Source: Colimorpha sp002372855 (GTDB lineage: Bacteria > Bacteroidota > Bacteroidia > Bacteroidales > P3). From it: DNA of 44,866 nucleotides. Positions 19,691 to 27,102 of this stretch are shown in pieces. Below the pieces are notes generated by a model. That model did no database searches. It was given only the letters and a program-made list of their open reading frames with translations, and was not told the origin of the DNA. Every line of letters begins with the position of its first letter. The first letter of the stretch is position 1. A program made the translations under genes and the position numbers. The DNA lies in assembly GCA_946621635.1 (NCBI GenBank), contig CAMOOR010000012.1, forward strand, positions 1-44,866. The letters run 5' to 3'.

Positions 19691-20983
19691 TTATTTCTTG
19701 TGTGTCATGATGTCAAGAATCATGTCGTCGGTCTGGTTCATGCCGTCCTTGCCCAGGCGGCCAAGGTTGTGGATGCTGCAGTCGATGTCGCTCTCGCTGA
19801 GGCCGTCGGTGCGGTCCACCACGCGGTCGTGCACCGCCAGTTCGGCGCACACGAAGGCGCTGTACAGGCCCACGCTCATCTTCAGTGCGCAACTGGGCTT
19901 GGCGCCGTCGCACACCATGCCGGCCAAGGTGTTGATCATGTTCTTCATGGCGTAGCACACCTGTTCGAACGAGCCGCCTTCCAGGTAGGTCAGCGCTGCC
20001 GAGACACCCATCGTGGCGTTGACGATGCCGCACAGGGCGCTCAGCCTTCCGATGCCGCGCTTGATGTAGATGGACATCAGGTGGCTCATGGTCAAGGCGC
20101 GCAGTATCTTCTCGTCGTCGCATCCCTTCAGCTTGCCGTAGTAGAACGGCGGCAGCGTGCAGGTGATGCCCTGGTTGCCGGAACCGGAATTGCTGTATAC
20201 GGGCTTGGTGCACCCGTCCATGCGGGCGTCGCTGGCGGCCACGGTGCGGGCCACCACGGTGTGCACCGTGTCGCCGTTGCTCTGTTCCATCAGTATCTGG
20301 CCCGTGTGCAACCCCATGCCTCCAAGTCCAATCTCCGAGGCGGCGCTGTTGTATTCAACGGTCTCCTTCAGGAACGCCAGCTCCTCCAGAGGGGCCGTCG
20401 TGGCGAAGTCGTACACCATGCGGGCCGTCATCTCCAGCCGCTGCTTGTTCTCGTTTTCGGGGTCGGTGTCCTCCTCGGTCTGTTGGAAGAGGCCCTGGTT
20501 GTGGTCGAGGAGCACTTCGTCGTCGCGTTTGAGGAAGATGAAGTTGGTATGGCGGCAGGCTATGACGGCAACGGCCGTGTGGCCGCCACCGCTGCAGCGG
20601 CACTCGATGTAGAGCTTGTCGCTGGTTTCCTTCACGCCAATCTCGATTCGGTCGCCGTTGTTGGCCAGCCACCGCTTGGCATCCTCCACCTCGCCCTCGG
20701 GGAGCGTCAGCACCTCGAGGCCGCGGCTCGAATTGCCGTGGGTGACAGCCATGGCCACCGCTATGGGCAGGCCTATCATCCCGGTGCCGGGAATGCCCAC
20801 GCCCATGGCGTTCTTGTAGACGTTCTTGCTCAGCCTCAAGGCAATGTGATCGGGCTCAGCACCCAACGTCTCGCAGGCTTTGGCCACACACAGGGCCACG
20901 GCTCCTGGCTCCGTGCAGCCCGTGGCCAGCACCACTTCCTGCTTCAGAATCTCTATCAGCTCTTTGCGAAGTCTCTCTTCCAT
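19691..20983 (-). CDS. cyuA: L-cysteine desulfidase family protein (UPF0597/YhaM)
   Basis: This 430-residue protein belongs to the UPF0597 family related to the serine dehydratase alpha subunit. Diagnostic segments are VVLATGCTEPGAVA near the N-terminus and the glycine-rich SGSGNQGI, with conserved cysteines (for example in GCTEP) suited to an Fe-S cluster. Characterised members degrade L-cysteine to pyruvate, ammonia and sulfide. It is separated from dnaB by an AGTTATG heptamer array and is probably transcribed with it. The exact substrate (cysteine or serine) is inferred from family. Confidence 0.88.
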   Translation of the reverse strand: MEERLRKELIEILKQEVVLATGCTEPGAVALCVAKACETLGAEPDHIALRLSKNVYKNAMGVGIPGTGMIGLPIAVAMAVTHGNSSRGLEVLTLPEGEVEDAKRWLANNGDRIEIGVKETSDKLYIECRCSGGGHTAVAVIACRHTNFIFLKRDDEVLLDHNQGLFQQTEEDTDPENENKQRLEMTARMVYDFATTAPLEELAFLKETVEYNSAASEIGLGGMGLHTGQILMEQSNGDTVHTVVARTVAASDARMDGCTKPVYSNSGSGNQGITCTLPPFYYGKLKGCDDEKILRALTMSHLMSIYIKRGIGRLSALCGIVNATMGVSAALTYLEGGSFEQVCYAMKNMINTLAGMVCDGAKPSCALKMSVGLYSAFVCAELAVHDRVVDRTDGLSESDIDCSIHNLGRLGKDGMNQTDDMILDIMTHKK

Positions 20984-20990
20984 ATTATTA

Positions 20991-21023
20991 AACTCTTATC
21001 TCATAACTCTTAACTCATAACTC
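20991..21023. repeat. Heptamer array, AGTTATG/AGTTAAG type
   Basis: About five 7-bp units lie between the dnaB stop codon and the cyuA start. It is the same family as the arrays at 5279, 5758, 24705 and 39343. Confidence 0.85.
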
Positions 21024-21025
21024 CC

Positions 21026-22558
21026 CTAGAACGGCACATCGCCGTCGGGGGCCATGCCCAATCCGTTGTCCTCGTTCATCTTCGAGTCCACAATCATGCT
21101 GCCTCCCTGCTGGTCGAAGCTGGCGTTCTGGGGCATTCCCATGCCCATACCCTCCATGCCCAGCTGCGGGGGATTCTCGAAGCGGGCAAACTCCTTGACG
21201 AAGCGCAGGCGCACATCGCCCGTGCCGCCGCTACGGTGCTTGGCGATAATCAGGTCGGCCATGCCAAGGGTCGAGCCGTGGTCGTCCTCCTGGATGCCGT
21301 AGTACTCCGGACGGTAGATGAACATCACGATGTCGGCGTCCTGCTCGATGGCGCCCGACTCGCGCAGGTCGCTCAGCTGCGGCTTGTTGCCCACGCGGTT
21401 TTCCACGGCGCGGCTCAGCTGCGACATGGCCAGCACCGGTATGCCGAGCTCCTTGCTCAGCGACTTCAGCTGGCGGCTGATCATGCTGATCTCCTGCTCG
21501 CGGTTGCCGTTGCGGTTGTCGCTCGACCCGGAGGACATCAGCTGCAGGTAGTCGATGAATATCATCTGTATGTCGTACCTCTGCTTCAGCCTGCGGGCCT
21601 TGGCGCGGAGCTCGAAGATGGTGAGCTGCGGCGTGTCGTCGATGTAGATGGGGGCATTGTTCAGCGGCTGTGCACCGCGTTTGAGCTGCTCCTTCTCGTA
21701 GGGTTCCAGGTGGCCTTTCTTCAGCTTGTCGCCGGGCAGGCGCGCCTCGCTGCTGATGAGGCGCATGGCAAGCTCCTGGCCCGTCATTTCGAGCGAGAAG
21801 AAAGCCACCGGCTTGTGGAAGTCCACAGCCATGTTGCGGGCCATGCTCAGGGCGCAGGCCGTCTTACCCATGGCGGGACGCGCGGCGAGGATGATGAGCG
21901 TGCCGGGCTGGAAACCCGCCGTCATGCGGTCCAGGCCTATGAAGCCGCTCTCCAGGCCGCTCAGGCCGTCGCTCTTTTCGCCGGCCTCCTTGATCTGGTC
22001 CATGGCCATCGACACAAAGTCGCCCATCGGGTGGTAGTCCGAACGGAAATTCTTGTCGTTGATGTCCATCAGGCGCTGCTCCGTCTTGTCCAGCAGGTTG
22101 ACCACGTCGGTGGTCTCGTCGTAGGCCTCGGTGATGGTCTCCGTCGAGATGCGGATCATCTCCCGCTGGATGAACTTCTCGCTGAGCACGCGGATGTGGT
22201 ACTCGATGTGCGCTGCCGAGACGACGTTCTCCGTCAGCTTGGTGACGGCATAGGCACCGCCGGCGGCCTCCAGTTCGCCGTCCAGACGCAGACGCTCCAC
22301 CACCGTCATCATGTCCACCGGCTGGCTCTGTTCGAAGAGCTTGCGGATGGCACGGTACACGGCCTGGTGCTCGGGCTTGTAGAAGTACTCCACATGCAGC
22401 GTCTCGATGGCGTTGATGAGGGCCGTCTGGTCGAGCATGAGCGCACCAAGCACACTCTCCTCCAGGGCTATGGCCTGGGGGGGAGTGTTGCCGTTGATGT
22501 CAAACGCCTGTGCGTAGGTCAGTCTGTCTTTCCGCCGTGCGGTTGCTGATGTTGGCAT
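21026..22558 (-). CDS. dnaB: Replicative DNA helicase
   Basis: This 510-residue protein has a helical N-terminal domain (about residues 25-130), a linker and the RecA-like helicase domain (about 195-465). The P-loop ARPAMGKT lies at 226-233 and the Walker B segment IQMIFIDYLQLM follows. It unwinds DNA at the replication fork as a hexamer. A Gly/Met/Asn-rich C-terminal tail of about 40 residues is present. No intein interrupts it. It lies 27 nt downstream of a 45-codon lipoprotein gene. Confidence 0.97.
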   Translation of the reverse strand: MPTSATARRKDRLTYAQAFDINGNTPPQAIALEESVLGALMLDQTALINAIETLHVEYFYKPEHQAVYRAIRKLFEQSQPVDMMTVVERLRLDGELEAAGGAYAVTKLTENVVSAAHIEYHIRVLSEKFIQREMIRISTETITEAYDETTDVVNLLDKTEQRLMDINDKNFRSDYHPMGDFVSMAMDQIKEAGEKSDGLSGLESGFIGLDRMTAGFQPGTLIILAARPAMGKTACALSMARNMAVDFHKPVAFFSLEMTGQELAMRLISSEARLPGDKLKKGHLEPYEKEQLKRGAQPLNNAPIYIDDTPQLTIFELRAKARRLKQRYDIQMIFIDYLQLMSSGSSDNRNGNREQEISMISRQLKSLSKELGIPVLAMSQLSRAVENRVGNKPQLSDLRESGAIEQDADIVMFIYRPEYYGIQEDDHGSTLGMADLIIAKHRSGGTGDVRLRFVKEFARFENPPQLGMEGMGMGMPQNASFDQQGGSMIVDSKMNEDNGLGMAPDGDVPF

Positions 22559-22585
22559 GTACTGGTCTCTCCTCTCACATTGGCG

Positions 22586-22723
22586 TCAAACCAGCTGGAC
22601 ATTGCCAGCATCCTCCACCATCGCGGACGAGCCGCGGTAGGCGGGGCAGGTGTGGTGGGTGCATCCCACTGCCACGACAGCGAGCAGAGCCACCACTGCG
22701 AAGGTCAAAACTCTCTTTTTCAT
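22586..22723 (-). CDS. Small lipoprotein, 45 aa
   Basis: A short gene with ATG at 22721-22723 and TGA at 22586-22588. The product begins MKKRVLTFAVVALLAVVAVG, then Cys21, a good signal peptide and lipobox (AVGC). Only about 25 mature residues follow, including CTHHTCPAYRG. It lies 19 nt after ftcD and 27 nt before dnaB on the same strand, with an A-rich stretch (AAAGAAAG) before the ATG. Small CPAY-containing lipoproteins occur elsewhere in Bacteroidota to my knowledge; no function is known. Confidence 0.75.
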   Translation of the reverse strand: MKKRVLTFAVVALLAVVAVGCTHHTCPAYRGSSAMVEDAGNVQLV

Positions 22724-22742
22724 CTTTCTTTATTTTAAGAGG

Positions 22743-24440
22743 TTACAATCCAATCTTTTCGTTGACCATCTTCAGGATTTCGGCTTCCTGGCGGATGGCT
22801 TCGTCCTCGATGGCCTGGGCGCGGGCCAGGATGTCGGCCTTGAAGGCCTCGTCCTTGAGCGAGGAGGCGTTGATTTTCACATTCAGGTGGGCTCCCATGA
22901 CGGCCGAGCGGGCGGCCAGGGTTCCCACGCCGCCGTCGGTGACGCTGTTGGGGTTGCCCCATTCCACCATGGCGCGGCACACCTCGAAGGCCTCGAGCGA
23001 GCGCTGCATGGTGCGGAAAGGCACCTCGGTGGCGAACTTGGTGGCCTCCTGGATGGCGGCGCTGCGGGCGGCCTTCTCCTCGTCGGTCTTCTTGGGCAGG
23101 CCGAAGGCGTCCATAATCTTGTTGAAGGCGGCGGTGTCCTCGTCCACGAGGTGCAGCAGCTCCTCCTTCAGGGCCTGGCCCTTGACGGCCACGTCGCTGA
23201 ATTTCTCCCATTCGTCGTCGTAGGCGGCCTTGCCGCCGGTGAGGTTGGCCACCATGGTGCCGAGGCTGGCGGCCAGGGCGCCCATGTAGGCGCTGACGCT
23301 GCCGCCGCCGGGAGCGGGGCTCTCGCTGGCGGTCTCGTCGCAGAAGCCACGGCAGGTGAGGTCGACAAGTTTCTTCTTCGAATGGTCCTCGATGAGGTAC
23401 TCGATCACTTTCTCCTTGGGGTCGAAGGGCTTGAGGTCGTCGAGACCCATGCTCTTGATGGCCACTTTCATGATTTCCTCCTCGCTGACGCCGAGGGAGC
23501 GCTGCTGTTTGGCCAGGTAGTACTTGCCGGCGTCGATGAGCACGCTCTTGGGGATGAGGCCGACGATTTCGCATCCGGTGACGCGCAGGCCGCGGTTCTG
23601 GGCGCAGCGGCACACCTCGTCGAAGCACAGGTGCACGGGGGCCACCTTGATGGAGGTGATGTTCATCGACACCTGGGCGATGCCGTAGTCCTCGATGTAC
23701 CAGCCGATGGCCTTGGTGCCCTTCAGGGTGCCAGGGATCATGATGGGCTTGCCGTTCTCGTCCTTCATGGGCTTGCCGCTGGGCTTGCCGCCCTCGCGCA
23801 TGGGACGGCCCTTTTCGCGCACGTCGAAGGCGATGGCGTTGGCGCGGCGCGTGGAAGTGGTGTTGAGGTTGTAGTTGATGGCCACGAGGAAGTCGCGGGC
23901 GCCCACCTGGGTGGCGCCGGTGCGGGCGGTGTGGTCGTTCCAGGCGTTGGGGCCGAAGTCGGGCTTCCACTGCTCGGTGCCCAGGCGGCTGCTCAGGCTC
24001 TCGTACTCGCCGGTGCGGCAGTAGGCCAGGTTGCGGCGCTCGGGAATGAAGGCGGCGTTCTCGTAGCAATAGATGGGGATCTGCAGCTCCTCGCCGAGGC
24101 GCTTGCCAAGCTTGTGGGCATACTCGACCACCTCGTCCATCGTGATGTTGCTCACGGGGATGAGGGGGCACACATCGGTGGCACCCTGGCGCGGATGGGC
24201 GCCGTGGTGCTGCGTCATGTCGATAAGTTCGGCGGCTTTCTTCACCACCTGGTAGGCGGCCTCGAGCACGGGCTCCGGCTCGCCGACGAAGGTGATGACA
24301 GTGCGGTTGGTGGTCTGGCCGGGGTCGACGTCGAGAAGCTTCACTCCTTCCACCTTTTCAATCTCGGCAGTGACCTGATTGATGATATCCATATTGCGCC
24401 CTTCGCTGATATTGGGCACACATTCAATAAGTTGTTTCAT
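22743..24440 (-). CDS. ftcD: Bifunctional glutamate formimidoyltransferase / formimidoyl-THF cyclodeaminase
   Basis: This 565-residue protein joins a formiminotransferase (about residues 1-330; IECVPNISEGR at the start and MTQHHGAHPRQGATD with the catalytic-type His) to a cyclodeaminase (about 355-565; ESPAPGGGSVSA). It moves the formimino group of formiminoglutamate to tetrahydrofolate and converts it to 5,10-methenyl-THF, ending histidine degradation. The ATG at 24438-24440 was chosen because the family-typical N-terminus begins there and a promoter lies just upstream, inside the longer open frame. No other hut gene is in the window. Confidence 0.96.
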   Translation of the reverse strand: MKQLIECVPNISEGRNMDIINQVTAEIEKVEGVKLLDVDPGQTTNRTVITFVGEPEPVLEAAYQVVKKAAELIDMTQHHGAHPRQGATDVCPLIPVSNITMDEVVEYAHKLGKRLGEELQIPIYCYENAAFIPERRNLAYCRTGEYESLSSRLGTEQWKPDFGPNAWNDHTARTGATQVGARDFLVAINYNLNTTSTRRANAIAFDVREKGRPMREGGKPSGKPMKDENGKPIMIPGTLKGTKAIGWYIEDYGIAQVSMNITSIKVAPVHLCFDEVCRCAQNRGLRVTGCEIVGLIPKSVLIDAGKYYLAKQQRSLGVSEEEIMKVAIKSMGLDDLKPFDPKEKVIEYLIEDHSKKKLVDLTCRGFCDETASESPAPGGGSVSAYMGALAASLGTMVANLTGGKAAYDDEWEKFSDVAVKGQALKEELLHLVDEDTAAFNKIMDAFGLPKKTDEEKAARSAAIQEATKFATEVPFRTMQRSLEAFEVCRAMVEWGNPNSVTDGGVGTLAARSAVMGAHLNVKINASSLKDEAFKADILARAQAIEDEAIRQEAEILKMVNEKIGL

Positions 24441-24463
24441 ATCTGCATTAAATTTTATTTCTG

Positions 24464-24493
24464 CAAATGTACAAAATATTTTTGATACGGCAA
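24464..24493 (-). promoter_or_regulatory. ftcD promoter
   Basis: On the minus strand TTG (24493-24491) is followed after 19 nt by TACATTTG (24471-24464), an excellent Bacteroidota promoter. The start codon is 24 nt downstream of the box. Confidence 0.85.
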
Positions 24494-24531
24494 CTTTTTT
24501 TTTCTCCACCCTCCCCCGCCCCCATCCCCAC

Positions 24532-24690
24532 CCGAGAGGGGTCAAAGAGGGCCCTTCTCATATACTTCCTATATACTTCTCATATAGTTCTTATATCACC
24601 TATATAAGAAGTATATGAGAAGTATATGAGAACGATATGAGAACGATATAAGAACAATATAAGAAATGCCGAATTATGTACCTCTTCGGG
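24532..24690 (-). repeat. Palindromic 11-bp-period element, copy 3 (extra unit)
   Basis: The core at 24549-24674 is 126 bp, in the same orientation as copy 2. The arm that has five 11-bp units in copies 1, 2 and 4 has six here (an added TTCTCATATCG-like unit), while the other arm keeps four. The GGCCGAAT end is replaced by GGCCC running into GGGGTC. It lies between the divergent ftcD and type IX substrate genes. Confidence 0.9.
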
Positions 24691-24704
24691 GGGTATCGGA
24701 TGTC

Positions 24705-24734
24705 AGTTATGAGTTATGAGTTAAGAGTTATGAG
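24705..24734. repeat. Heptamer array, AGTTATG type
   Basis: About four 7-bp units (AGTTATG, AGTTAAG) lie between element copy 3 and the promoter of the following gene. A poly-T and AT-rich stretch follows. Confidence 0.8.
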
Positions 24735-24791
24735 TGGGGAGTTTTTTTTTGATTTTTAATAATTTTTTTCAATAGGAAATAATATTTTTTG

Positions 24792-24799
24792 TATCTTTG
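24792..24799 (+). promoter_or_regulatory. -7 box of the first type IX substrate gene
   Basis: TATCTTTG fits TAnnTTTG. The ATG at 24809 is only 9 nt past the box, so the transcript would be nearly leaderless if this box is used. Confidence 0.6.
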
Positions 24800-24808
24800 C
24801 AGGTGATT

Positions 24809-27037
24809 ATGAAGTGGAAAATACATAACTTGGCATATATTATAATGCTGATTGTCTTTGCGTTACCCATGGCGGCGCAGGGGCAGCGGATATTGCGCGT
24901 GGCGGTGGACAGCACGGCGTGCATGGGCGATTCGGTGAGAGTGGGGATGGGCTACTCGTGGAGACACGAGGTGGTGGTGATGAACTACCGGACGGCGCTT
25001 TTGTATTCGGAGCCGGCGTTTCTGCCGGACGGGGTGCCGTGCGGCGACATGGGCTGTTCGTACCGTTCGCCGGTGACCTTCGAGGATTTCAGCGACACGG
25101 CGGTTATCCGCAATGCGAACGATATCAATTTTGTGCGTCTGAACATGGAGCATTCGTACATCGGCGACCTGTATATCAACATCACGTGCCCGAACGGGCA
25201 GAAGGCGTCGCTGATGAACTACGGCGGCACGGGCCATTCGACGTGCAACAGTTCGATTCCGTCGGGCCACCGTGGATGGAACACGCGCGAGAGCAATATG
25301 AGCACGGGGACGTACTTCGGTTTCCCGATCGACCAGGAGAGCAGTTTGTATTCGTGCGACTCGACGGCCTCGGGCAACGAGGCTGGCACGGGCTGGAACT
25401 ACTGCTGGAGCAGCAATACGGCCAACGGCTACCAGTATGCGTCGGGCGACGGCATTATCTACCGCAGCGGGCACGTCGTGTCCTACGCGGGGCACAATAC
25501 CGTCGATTCGTCGGACGTTGCGGCGGGGACCAACTTCTACCATCCGGAGCAGAACTTTGCGACGCTGGTGGGGTGCCCGGTGAACGGGGACTGGTATATC
25601 GAGGTGCTGGACGGCTGGGGGAGCGACAACGGCTATATTTTCGAGTGGGAGCTGTCGCTGAATCCCGAGCTGGTGGGCGAGCAGGGCGGCCTGGTGTCGG
25701 CCTACGAGCTGGAGGGCGACTCGGTGCACCGGGTCAACGATTCGACCTTTATGGTTTATCCCCCCGCGGGCGCCACGGGCGACACGACGGTGACCTTCAC
25801 CGCCAAGGTGTACGACAATGTGGGCAACTGGGTGGACACGACGTTCGACGTCCACTTCATGACCCTCCTCCACCGTCGCCACGAAGGGAAGTACTGCATG
25901 GGCGACACGGTGCGGATAGACGAGCTGGTGATTACGAACACGACGCAGCGTGTGGACACGGTGCTGATGCCGGGCGACATGTGCCCGACGGTGCGTGAGG
26001 TGGACCTGGTGTTCCATCCCTCCTATGACTTGTACGACACGCTGAAGGTGTGCCCCAACATGAGCCACATTTACGCCGGGGTGGAGTATGCCGACGGCGA
26101 CTACATTATCCGCGACACTACGGCGCAGGGGTGCGACAGCATCACGCGGCTGGCAGTGCGGACGGTGGATGCGGGATTCAAAGCGGATATGTTCATCAGC
26201 GACGACACGACGGCAGGCTGGTTCCGCGATACGGTGCTGGCGGGCTGCGAGCCGTACACGGTGTACATGAGGGCAGCGTCGCCCCTGACGGCGAGTTGCC
26301 AATGGTTCACGGCGGACACAGGCTGGTTCGACGGCAACCCGTATACACACACCTACGACAGCGCCGGTGTGTACAGCATCACGCTGGCGGCGACGAGCAT
26401 CAACGGCTGCCGCGACACGGCGACAATCCGCAACCGGGTGCGGGTGTACGAGGTGCCGGAGGCGGACTTCTGGTGGGAGCCTGAGCCCCCGGTGATGTCG
26501 CATCCCAATGTTGTGCTCCTGCCCGTGGAGGGCGAGGGGCGGCTGGGCTACACCTGGACGGTGCAGCGCGGCGGTGGCGACGGCTACGACACCCTCTACG
26601 GTGCCCCGGCGCCGTACTCGTGGTTCACGGAGGGCGACAATGTTTTCGGCGATTTCAACGTGACCCTCGTCGAGGTGCGCCACCACACAGGCCCCTACGG
26701 CGGACCGATAGACTGCTACGACACGGTGGAAAAGGCGGTGACGATTGTCAACGACTGGCTGCAGTTCCCCAACCTGGTGACCCCCAACGGCGACGGCATC
26801 AACGATATCTGGAAGGTGGTGAACCTGCTGGAGTGCGGCATGTACTCGATGAACGAGCTGTGGGTGTACAGTGCCTGGGGCTCGCTGGTGTACCATGCGG
26901 AGAATATCGCCACGGAAGAAGAGTTCTGGGACCCCAACGAGACGGGCAGTCCCGACGGCACCTACTACTACCGCTTCTCGGCGCGGAGCCTCTACGGCAT
27001 AGTGAAGAGGAACGGGGCCATCGAGGTGGTGAGATGA
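24809..27037 (+). CDS. Secreted multidomain protein with type IX sorting domain
   Basis: This 742-residue protein has a signal peptide (about residues 1-24) and a region of about 200 residues ending NGDWYIEVLDGWGSDNGY, which resembles the proprotein-convertase P domain. One GCDS-type repeat (QGCDSITR) follows, then a PKD-like domain (YTHTYDSAGVYSITLAATS) and a C-terminal gliding-motility-type domain (about 640-742, LVTPNGDGINDIW) that serves as a type B type IX secretion signal. It is expected on the cell surface or outside. The ATG at 24809 follows a -7 box; a TTG at 24797 is rejected. Its first 290 residues are closely similar to the next gene. The coding strand is G-rich, unlike that of its paralog. 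Confidence 0.85.
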   Translation: MKWKIHNLAYIIMLIVFALPMAAQGQRILRVAVDSTACMGDSVRVGMGYSWRHEVVVMNYRTALLYSEPAFLPDGVPCGDMGCSYRSPVTFEDFSDTAVIRNANDINFVRLNMEHSYIGDLYINITCPNGQKASLMNYGGTGHSTCNSSIPSGHRGWNTRESNMSTGTYFGFPIDQESSLYSCDSTASGNEAGTGWNYCWSSNTANGYQYASGDGIIYRSGHVVSYAGHNTVDSSDVAAGTNFYHPEQNFATLVGCPVNGDWYIEVLDGWGSDNGYIFEWELSLNPELVGEQGGLVSAYELEGDSVHRVNDSTFMVYPPAGATGDTTVTFTAKVYDNVGNWVDTTFDVHFMTLLHRRHEGKYCMGDTVRIDELVITNTTQRVDTVLMPGDMCPTVREVDLVFHPSYDLYDTLKVCPNMSHIYAGVEYADGDYIIRDTTAQGCDSITRLAVRTVDAGFKADMFISDDTTAGWFRDTVLAGCEPYTVYMRAASPLTASCQWFTADTGWFDGNPYTHTYDSAGVYSITLAATSINGCRDTATIRNRVRVYEVPEADFWWEPEPPVMSHPNVVLLPVEGEGRLGYTWTVQRGGGDGYDTLYGAPAPYSWFTEGDNVFGDFNVTLVEVRHHTGPYGGPIDCYDTVEKAVTIVNDWLQFPNLVTPNGDGINDIWKVVNLLECGMYSMNELWVYSAWGSLVYHAENIATEEEFWDPNETGSPDGTYYYRFSARSLYGIVKRNGAIEVVR

Positions 27038-27080
27038 GTGGAGAGTGGAGAGTGGAGAGTGATGAGTGATGAGTGATGAG
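27031..27080. repeat. Heptamer array, GTGGAGA then GATGAGT types
   Basis: Three GTGGAGA-like units pass into three GATGAGT-like units just after, and overlapping, the stop codon of the first type IX substrate gene. The GTGGAGA type is the same as in the leuS insertion. Confidence 0.8.
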
Positions 27081-27102
27081 TTTTAGTTTTCAATAATAAC
27101 AA

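Noticed and set aside
22743..24545. Longer ftcD product starting at 24545
   Set aside because: The extra 35 residues are low-complexity, run over the promoter at 24464-24493 and touch the repeat; the family N-terminus starts at 24440.
24797..24811. TTG at 24797 as start of the first type IX substrate gene
   Set aside because: It overlaps the TATCTTTG promoter box, whereas the ATG at 24809 opens a regular signal peptide.
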